Shown: one piece after another, positions 16,001 through 17,986 of the stretch | How positions within the stretch are numbered: position 1 is the stretch's first letter | How the letters are laid out: each line of letters begins with the position of its first letter | Position numbers and translations under genes: made by a program | The notes under the pieces: model-generated | Told to the model about the DNA's origin: nothing | Seen by the model: the letters and a program-made list of their open reading frames with translations, nothing else | The model's database searches: none | NCBI GenBank assembly: GCA_947307005.1 | Contig: CAMZHY010000015.1 | Coordinates: forward strand, 1 to 17,986 | Length of the DNA: 17,986 nt | Reading direction: 5' to 3' | Origin: an uncultured Planctomycetaceae bacterium | GTDB taxonomy: Bacteria; Planctomycetota; Planctomycetia; Pirellulales; Thermoguttaceae

Positions 16001-17986
16001 GCGATCTACGCTGGCGCCGGACTCTCGGCGTCGAACACGCTCTTCGCGAAGAACGTCGCCGACGGACTCGGCGGCGCGATTTACGGCGCCGGAACAACGA
16101 GTTTGGTCAACGTTACGATCGCTTCGAACGAAGCGGCGGACGGCGCCGGTCTCTACAACGCGGGCGTCGCGACGATCGACAACTCGATCCTCGCGAACAA
16201 CGTCGCGAATGGAACCGGTTACGATCTCTTTACGGCGACCGGCGCGACGACGACGCTGCGCGGCTCGCTCCTCGCGAACATCGCGCAGGTCGGCGACGTC
16301 GCCTATACGCTCGACCCCGCCTATCGCTCGCTCCTCGGCGTCGATCCCAAACTCGATAAATACTATCGTTTGTCCGCCGGATCGCTCGCGATCAACACGG
16401 GCTTCAACGAGCTCGACGGCGGCGCGGAAACCGACCTCAACGGCGACGCGCGTCGCGTCGGTTTGACGATCGGCGGCGTCGTTCGAACGGTCGACATGGG
16501 CGCCTACGAATTCCAGACGGTCGTCGCGCCCGACCTTGCGATCGTCGAAGAATCCGTCGACTACTGGCAGACGGGAATCGTGGTCGGCGACGAAACGATC
16601 GAACTTGCGTACTTCCTCGCGGACCAGGACGTCTGCATTAACTTCAACGCGAAGAACGTTGGCGACGCGACCGTCGTCGACAACTTTAAATACAACGTCA
16701 CGCTCGTCGGCGTCGATTCCAACGGAAACGAAGTCTACCGCATGACGCAGGACGCCGTCTCGTACGCCGAGGAATTCGACGTCTGCGACTGGCTCAACCA
16801 AAGCGACTGGATTTACGCCGGAGACGAGCAGCGCCTTGTCGCCAACTTCGGAGTCCTGCCCGTCGGTTACTATACCGTCACGGTCGCGATAGACGTAGAA
16901 GGCGTTGGCGCCGTCTACGAATGGGGCGAAGAAGACGATTACGAAGGGACTGAGAACAACAACCTCTTCGAGTCGACCTTTGCGGTCAAGGAACTCCCGA
17001 GCACGGTCGTCACGACGGCGGAAGACGTCGTCGACGAAGCGGACGGCGAAACGTCGCTTCGCGAAGCGATCAACAACGCGGCGTCCTACGAGTACGTCAC
17101 GACCTTCCTTGTCGCCGACGGAACCCAGTTCACGACCGAGAACGGCGAGGTTCTTACCGTCACCGACGGCTGGCTTGTCCAGAAGGTCGACGTCGTCTAC
17201 AAGGACGGCGTTCCGTACGACCTCCAGGAAGGCGACGAGTTCCTGCTCAACGGCAAGAAGATTTACTATCATTATCAGCTTAACGGCGGATACTTCGCTT
17301 ACGCCAACGGCAGGGTCGCCGATCTCTCGACCGGCTCCATCACGTATCCCGACGGAAGCGAGGCGAGCTTCGAACTCCAGACGGAACAGTACATTCACTA
17401 CGTCGACGGTTCGGAACTCAACGATCAAGAAGGCTCGCGCTACACCTTTAACGTGCTGCACCTGACCGGCGGCGACGTCGTGCTTCAAGACGGCATGGAT
17501 TTCGATATCTCGAACGTTAAGTTCACCTACGTTCAGAACGCGACTTATCCGGACGGCGCGTTCATCTTCGAGGACGGCTCCGTCGTTGAGTACGCTAGCG
17601 GCGCGGAACTTGTCTTCGAAAGCCTCGCGATTGGAACTCTTTCGACCCGCAACGCGCGCGTTGAAGATTCGATTACGCTCGAAGACGGTTCGAAACTGCT
17701 CGTGGAAGACGGCGTCGCTAAGCAGACGCGCAAACTCGACGCGGCCGTGACCTTCGCGCCGCACCTCCAAGGCGCGACGATTACGCTCGACGCGACCAAG
17801 GGACCGCTCGACGTCACGGGATACGCCGATCTCGGCAAACGCGCCGACACCGGCGAAGAGTTCTATCTCCCGCGCGTTCTCTCCGTCAAGGGCGAAGATC
17901 GCGAGATCACCGTCGACGGCGACGACGCGACGCGCATCATGAACGTTGAAGAGGAAGCGACGATCACCGTCTCCGACCTGACGTTC
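7010..17986 (+). CDS. Giant LEPR-XLL surface protein: protease-like, pre-peptidase, SLREA and beta-helix modules; runs off the right edge
   Basis: I followed this frame to the last base: 3659 codons, no stop. The N-terminus is charged, with no ordinary signal peptide, and carries LEERQLLS at residues 48-55, the planctomycete LEPR-XLL motif linked to export of very large proteins. In order follow: an inactive-looking papain/IdeS-like domain (about 284-544); a metzincin-like zinc protease with HExxHxxGxxHD at 735-746 and Met768 (612-825); a pre-peptidase-like domain (835-1024); a beta-helix interrupted by a second protease/pre-peptidase pair (1163-1500); a CARDB-like domain; SLREAV (2037); Asp-Gly-turn repeats; a Pmp-like beta-helix ending DMGAYE (3162-3167); a second CARDB-like domain; SLREAI (3349); and more repeats. 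The protein is probably exposed on or released from the cell surface and binds or cuts macromolecules; substrate unknown. Cysteines are very few. The C-terminal anchor lies outside the window. It is likely transcribed alone. Confidence 0.95.
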   Translation, partial: MSLFNRFGGESHNGEENRENRARKDQGNRRAKGARKVLTERKLGLEALEERQLLSVNPIGSAEYQDIRASYANLSLPEDFNKINVIEISDLTAASLQAAVDQAAQTTTDDLVVLRTDSDNYTLNLESTAVTVNIDSTNYGKLTVVGFGTDAPVIETVNTNAVTVLNGDVTFDGAVVYNYSNIDYAGDSFVGTKDAKITLGDSLVIVNQTTKTDEATGELTTSYAVDRVATVEELEQAGLSNSTATSGYRTINNPHGDGDDYNSVRNSVHAVMRTRYDYFGYTPATYWASGLSNGSIIYDAESVGYAGWVGTVANMLAYTGWAQQAGFSTSMTLSDGTVRNYASVEDAVAAYFMNGFINTGAGTAYNWNITAASILDYFFAGNDKNCFGRNYSALTNTIEGGGFFQNIDFGRVGGYTAASDSMLQEMLSVLRKGNAVTMEIQTSDNYGNVSREYVSVWGYVYNRDSRVVYSNGMTNEAATTVGLICSNPTKSAYEQQVTDSRYNNTENNPRTLTHYVDRNSTSDEAYDTYHTYLLSGSGSNLTLVHAPYTYLDNNGAVQGAINFPEGFSFYGSNNSQYTTYTSRILGFSWLQQYRENLSSVAINQNDVLSLESMPGNTENVIYLYFGGVEGTADGVEHPEFTLDNSAGFSAAELKMIEEVWRRVAEDYAPFDVNVTTSASVWSSASRGVRCVIGGYHPDKGGVSGVGIFGTSKSDNYVYPFSLSLSAKNIAEAASHEVGHSLGLHHDGYEHNDYYSGEFSGNATWGPIMGTGYSSDITQWSKGEYVGATNLEDDIAIIASNLGYRNDAIGDTIEDAANLTDFYVGIDINTPSAIAGTYNAVSYIETREDYDVYSFQSYGGTYVVDVVGDGADERYIDSDFSWTTRRHSDTENAVFAGLYYAKTYNYTNLNLKVELLDSEGEILLLDMDGKVMKLSFGESIVLRDSDYYFYVVDQFGRKVYDDAGNLKEGYQAVDDSVFTTFSHFVTPELEAGETYYIRVSGVGEGNPSTTGYSDYGSLGKYTLSMHESYENFRIDAEQVDVSDLTYATAVDNVLNWQEAFAYANRRLENGRQYLGNTLTFNESLAGSTLNLQDTLLFTRSTTITGQPYSPKRFVLNAMNAWDATNDQPGITINANEKFRTVYVDNTTIEMYGFTITGGVAETSNVIYLYFGGLAEGDTGWSGELHPALDFDGDPTTFSAEELEVINEVYLRVAEDYAPYNVTVTTDQSVFEAATNAVRVVIGGTGNGRGGVAYVGSFGTQKQDCYVFPNSTGGPSNAKGIAEAVSHEVGHTMGLNHDGLNDAEYYGGSKLWGPLMGAPYGSAITQWSKGEYRGATNSQDDIAIIAGRLGFKEDDYGDTISEASVLSSSYLNAGNLVADGIISDEKDVDFFYFVATDKTFVVDVVGTGADFSRTDANWFATSRNFTNLDLLVKVYDAEGKLLYTHNPTESVFAHFELDNLEVGETYYFSVEGTGYGDPTTPGEGYSAYGSIGQYYVTIAATTLDKFIGEERYESNSTKKAIQTGAAEANYFKGETYDQVGQTNNGGGVYNHYGWLTIGNSIIAGNRAYKAGGGVYNQGGEYNNADQHDGWLYLVNTSIVGNIVTSENAIGGGLYNEDGGVATLVNVTVAGNTADYSGGGIENAGIVRMYNSIVGDNVAKYGADVYTEAGNSTHAYSSLIGDESRNTNLLAQRGGEDSYNADGYSIIGHSLGTSVNSSVVTYEPGFVAYRDYDLAEWSPELWKFWNLRLSADSLAVDLGANYLSSKLDYTNGYIQASRYDTLKMSRYFTEFDADLAGQTRVGGSTIDAGAYELLAVPELTGYIPTSAGSDVVNNWENSIVVSRAIDDQTGSIAPFLVDETLYLNLSFINEGAKIADSFETTVYLWKYDAYTKKAEMYEQSTQENGVPIMTIRVDFVDSGTFPGGAATITCTNLATGDVQTFDYDGSTSYLILENVTLGSIESLVSGLIDQGLMAEQNEEGYYLFGYGIDSKNEIDELRENNNFFKTTSYFDVVESPISINDSIVVTTDLDVVDPYDGLISLREAVEIYAGSYYYREIALQDGDTFEANGITYVVQDGKFYVDSSSTYQVYPGEQFSVDTEVEIAATWDETNGVFVDANGAEISVPAGTTVTSGGVDYTYNGVDWLDPAGNPYALADGETVSWTETQTTTVTYVQNVYLNADSQMVDVPNGTIATIDGTEYELVDGVWTHTEVTHRYDRDAIQRMGVFTLEDGTEVAIVNGVFRRVATNDVAIVRDGDVVTLADGSTAVYNYAQDRFIVTEVTTVTLADGAEIKIDGETYVFATDEYVDTTGTVYVLNEGTEVTLSNGYEVVYRNGKFIYKALLQSVGKIAAGTEVIWNGESYTYKAGLALMQRVSRESNAVVFDPNLDGATFVLVDGPLTLDKTFTLDCVDPDGNLLDLTITSSSDDPCLFKITKEGDATVMNFKFVNATSTEAGSIFENEGELTLENVTFANNTMAKGNLIYNAQNAKLTVLTSSFSDNDATEGALIYNLGDASIVGTYDEATTQTVFTSFIGDSALLGAIYNDGGVLAVQYVDFQRTSAENGGAIHVNGGSATIANDQFTGTSANGMGGAIFATNAANVQIDDVSFSGTSAKDGGAIAVHSGATANVTTATFDSTWATEKGGAIYNNAGTVNLEGAAFTNGEAADGGAIYNAGAMTLVSPTFDGNVATNKGGAIYSEDGSGLTFNANEAGDPAATFTNNSANAGGALYADTPVVFNGDLVATGNSAVDSCGAVYVHGRLTVTGAANFENNSATNVGALGVEAEATLGATRFANNSSTGNFGAAYFGLTASVDSLELIENTTAGDGSALYVADALKIGDYAILSGNQGGAIETGSDVTIGGALTATDNVGGAMFSGGAVTIEGDATVTGNSAKEGGAINATGLVLIKGSATVSLNRATNGKGGAFKVGSFEIQGELNATSNSAMGDGGAIYADGDVTLAKSAFKNNKAKDGAGGAIYANGKVTVAFGSFVSNTATTNAGAIYAGAGLSASNTLFAKNVADGLGGAIYGAGTTSLVNVTIASNEAADGAGLYNAGVATIDNSILANNVANGTGYDLFTATGATTTLRGSLLANIAQVGDVAYTLDPAYRSLLGVDPKLDKYYRLSAGSLAINTGFNELDGGAETDLNGDARRVGLTIGGVVRTVDMGAYEFQTVVAPDLAIVEESVDYWQTGIVVGDETIELAYFLADQDVCINFNAKNVGDATVVDNFKYNVTLVGVDSNGNEVYRMTQDAVSYAEEFDVCDWLNQSDWIYAGDEQRLVANFGVLPVGYYTVTVAIDVEGVGAVYEWGEEDDYEGTENNNLFESTFAVKELPSTVVTTAEDVVDEADGETSLREAINNAASYEYVTTFLVADGTQFTTENGEVLTVTDGWLVQKVDVVYKDGVPYDLQEGDEFLLNGKKIYYHYQLNGGYFAYANGRVADLSTGSITYPDGSEASFELQTEQYIHYVDGSELNDQEGSRYTFNVLHLTGGDVVLQDGMDFDISNVKFTYVQNATYPDGAFIFEDGSVVEYASGAELVFESLAIGTLSTRNARVEDSITLEDGSKLLVEDGVAKQTRKLDAAVTFAPHLQGATITLDATKGPLDVTGYADLGKRADTGEEFYLPRVLSVKGEDREITVDGDDATRIMNVEEEATITVSDLTF
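7142..7177 (+). other. LEPR-XLL motif
   Basis: Residues 45-56 read LEALEERQLLSV. The core L-E-x-R-x-L-L-S fits the LEPR-XLL signature found near the N-terminus of very long planctomycete proteins, with Glu in place of the usual Pro. It follows a hydrophilic basic/acidic tail of 44 residues, as is usual for the family. An export role is accepted by association, not by a known mechanism. Confidence 0.85.
7860..8640 (+). other. Papain/IdeS-like cysteine protease domain, apparently catalytically dead
   Basis: Residues about 284-544. The stretch AGWVGTVANMLAYTGW (306-321) lines up with the CWAAtASNMLxYTGW helix of IdeS/Mac-like protease domains common in LEPR-XLL proteins, but the nucleophile Cys is Gly307. 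The stretch YVSVWGYVYN (about 453-462) matches the GHAvTLWGYeYd strand, with Glu452 in place of the catalytic His. The TDSDD-like segment that usually follows reads SNGMTN. The fold elements (NML-YTGW, WGY) remain while the active site is lost, so binding rather than cleavage is likely. The family assignment rests on pattern memory, without an alignment. Confidence 0.55.
8843..9482 (+). other. Metzincin-like zinc metalloprotease domain, copy 1
   Basis: Residues about 612-825. SxPGxxxNVIYLYFGG opens the domain, a start seen before planctomycete metalloprotease domains. HEVGHSLGLHHD (735-746) is a complete HExxHxxGxxHD site: His735, His739 and His745 for zinc and Glu736 as base. Met768 in GPIMGTGY serves as the Met-turn, followed by TQWSKGEY and DDIAII. 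The domain appears active. It is followed by a pre-peptidase-like domain, as in many secreted proteases. Confidence 0.85.
9512..10083 (+). other. Pre-peptidase C-terminal-like (PPC) beta domain, copy 1
   Basis: Residues about 835-1024. EDYDVYSFQS, GGTYVVDVVG, TNLNLKVELLDSEGE and LEAGETYYIRVSG are the successive strands of a PPC-type jelly roll, which often follows secreted proteases. An insert of about 60 residues around 9780-9950 makes it longer than copy 2. Confidence 0.7.
10166..10491 (+). other. Start of a beta-helix, left half of a split domain
   Basis: Residues about 1053-1161. LNWQEAFAYAN stands where SLREAI..AN normally opens such helices, then LTFNESLAGSTLNLQDT and FTITGG follow, the usual first rungs. 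The sequence then passes directly into the second metalloprotease copy; the expected GGGiyN rungs resume at about 11630. Confidence 0.65.
10496..11100 (+). other. Metzincin-like zinc metalloprotease domain, copy 2
   Basis: Residues about 1163-1364. HEVGHTMGLNHD (1285-1296) keeps all HExxHxxGxxHD residues, and Met1314 in GPLMGAPY is the Met-turn. It shares NVIYLYFGG, RVAEDYAP, VIGG, IAEA.SHEVGH, ITQWSKGEY and DDIAIIA with copy 1, but lacks the preceding SxPG lead-in. Codons differ widely at silent sites, so the duplication is old. Confidence 0.85.
11135..11509 (+). other. Pre-peptidase C-terminal-like (PPC) beta domain, copy 2
   Basis: Residues about 1376-1500. KDVDFFYFVA, KTFVVDVVGTGAD, FTNLDLLVKVYDAEGK, LEVGETYYFSVEG and SAYGSIGQYYVT parallel copy 1 strand by strand without its long insert. 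Confidence 0.75.
11579..12436 (+). other. Right-handed beta-helix, right half of the split domain
   Basis: Residues about 1524-1809. Rungs carry NGGGVYN, AGGGVYN, IGGGLYN and SGGGIEN, alternating with LTIGNSIIAGN, LVNTSIVGN, LVNVTVAGN and MYNSIVGDN. The region closes with DAGAYE (1804-1809), the usual terminal strand of such helices. Confidence 0.8.
12437..13042 (+). other. CARDB-like beta-sandwich domain, copy 1
   Basis: Residues about 1810-2011. It opens right after the beta-helix with a VPELTGYIP strand, contains ETLYLNLSFINEGAKIADSF, typical of CARDB/Ig-like domains (loss of tension between strand and N-x-G turn), and ends with ENNNFFKTTSYF just before the SLREA motif. The same place and ending recur in the second copy. 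Confidence 0.55.
13067..13141 (+). other. SLREA motif, copy 1
   Basis: IVVTTDLDVVDPYDG then SLREAV (2037-2042) is the CSLREA-type N-cap that opens many planctomycete and cyanobacterial beta-helix regions. The leading Cys is Ile here. Confidence 0.85.
13178..14137 (+). repeat. Asp-Gly-turn beta-repeat block inserted after SLREA, copy 1
   Basis: Residues about 2057-2376. Diverged units of about 30-40 residues follow a pattern of hydrophobic-x-(A/E)-(D/E)-G-(T/S/A)-E-V, a short strand, (N/D)-G, then an aromatic strand: TLEDGTEVAIVNGVFRRV, TLADGAEIKIDGETYVF and VLNEGTEVTLSNGYEVVY are clear examples. The expected continuation after SLREA, (V/I)xFDPxLxGATxxL, appears only after this block, at 14141. 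I know no name for the module. Each unit looks like one or two beta-hairpins, perhaps stacked. Confidence 0.6.
14138..16510 (+). repeat. Chlamydial-Pmp-like GGAI / FxxN beta-helix repeats
   Basis: Residues about 2377-3167. About 20 rungs contain GGAI or close forms (GGAIYN, GGAIFA, GGALYA, GGAMFS, GGAFKV, GAVYV), spaced mostly 20-30 residues and alternating with (T/S)F.(N/G)(N/T) strands. GGA[ILV] and FxxN are the defining motifs of chlamydial polymorphic membrane proteins. The final rungs shift to NAG and SIL.NN, then DMGAYE closes the solenoid. This is an extended rod suited to adhesion or display. Confidence 0.85.
16511..16987 (+). other. CARDB-like beta-sandwich domain, copy 2
   Basis: Residues about 3168-3326. 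It follows DMGAYE with a VAPDLAIVEE strand, has CINFNAKNVGDATV and VGYYTVTVAIDVEG, and ends TENNNLFESTFAV, the counterpart of ENNNFFKTTSYF in copy 1. The pair marks a repeated super-module: beta-helix, CARDB-like, SLREA. Confidence 0.6.
17003..17071 (+). other. SLREA motif, copy 2
   Basis: TVVTTAEDVVDEADG then SLREAI (3349-3354), 1312 residues after copy 1, opens a further beta-helix module that runs off the window. Confidence 0.85.
17117..17737 (+). repeat. Asp-Gly-turn beta-repeat block, copy 2
   Basis: Residues about 3370-3576. It has the same place and style as the first block: VADGTQFTTENGE, YKDGVPYDLQEGDEF, YPDGSEASFE, TLEDGSKLLVEDGV. The helix-opening VTFAPHLQGATITL follows at 17747. 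The two blocks differ in length (about 320 and 207 residues), so unit number seems free to vary. Confidence 0.6.

Noticed and set aside
12899..17770. A 1623-codon open frame on the minus strand opposite the giant gene
   Set aside because: The plus-strand frame has recognisable domains throughout. The minus frame is rich in Arg, Val and Asp with no domain and is a by-product of codon bias (GAC, GTC, GCG, TCG; few TTA, CTA or TCA).

Overview
The window looks like chromosomal DNA of a planctomycete, most likely a Pirellulales or Thermoguttaceae-like lineage. The clearest sign is the huge gene at its right end. That gene starts with the planctomycete LEPR-XLL export motif and then strings together protease-like, pre-peptidase, SLREA and beta-helix modules typical of this phylum's giant surface proteins. 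An LpxA-type acyltransferase fits a cell with a Gram-negative outer membrane. Codon use favours GCG, GAC, ACG and TCG, which leaves many long empty reading frames opposite the real genes.

Left part (1-3251) is all on the minus strand. Reading in the direction of transcription, there is an lpxA-like gene (3251-2295), an intrinsic terminator, a tail-anchored zinc-ribbon protein (2093-1362), and, 46 bases further on, an AlbA_2/GHKL-ATPase putative regulator that runs off the left edge of the window in a 12-base tandem repeat. The last two probably share a transcript. A 561-base spacer with palindromes separates lpxA from the rightward genes.

Right part is on the plus strand. A secreted 792-residue protein of unknown function (3813-6191) is followed by an 818-base spacer with an AT-rich first half. 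That spacer holds a promoter candidate and several stem-loops, one of them with two mutually exclusive pairings. A Shine-Dalgarno sequence then leads into the giant open reading frame (7010 to beyond 17986, at least 3659 codons, no in-frame stop and no end in the window).

The giant protein is the main object here. Its order is: LEPR-XLL motif; a papain/IdeS-like domain that seems to have lost its catalytic Cys and His; a metzincin-like zinc protease plus pre-peptidase-like domain; a beta-helix split by a second, diverged copy of the same protease/pre-peptidase pair; a beta-sandwich (CARDB-like) domain; an SLREA motif; about 320 residues of Asp-Gly-turn repeats; a long chlamydial-Pmp-like GGAI beta-helix; a second CARDB-like domain; a second SLREA motif; more Asp-Gly-turn repeats; and the start of another beta-helix. 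It is best read as a cell-surface or secreted adhesin/protease mosaic built by repeated duplication and insertion of modules. No rRNA, tRNA, CRISPR array, insertion sequence or phage gene was recognised.
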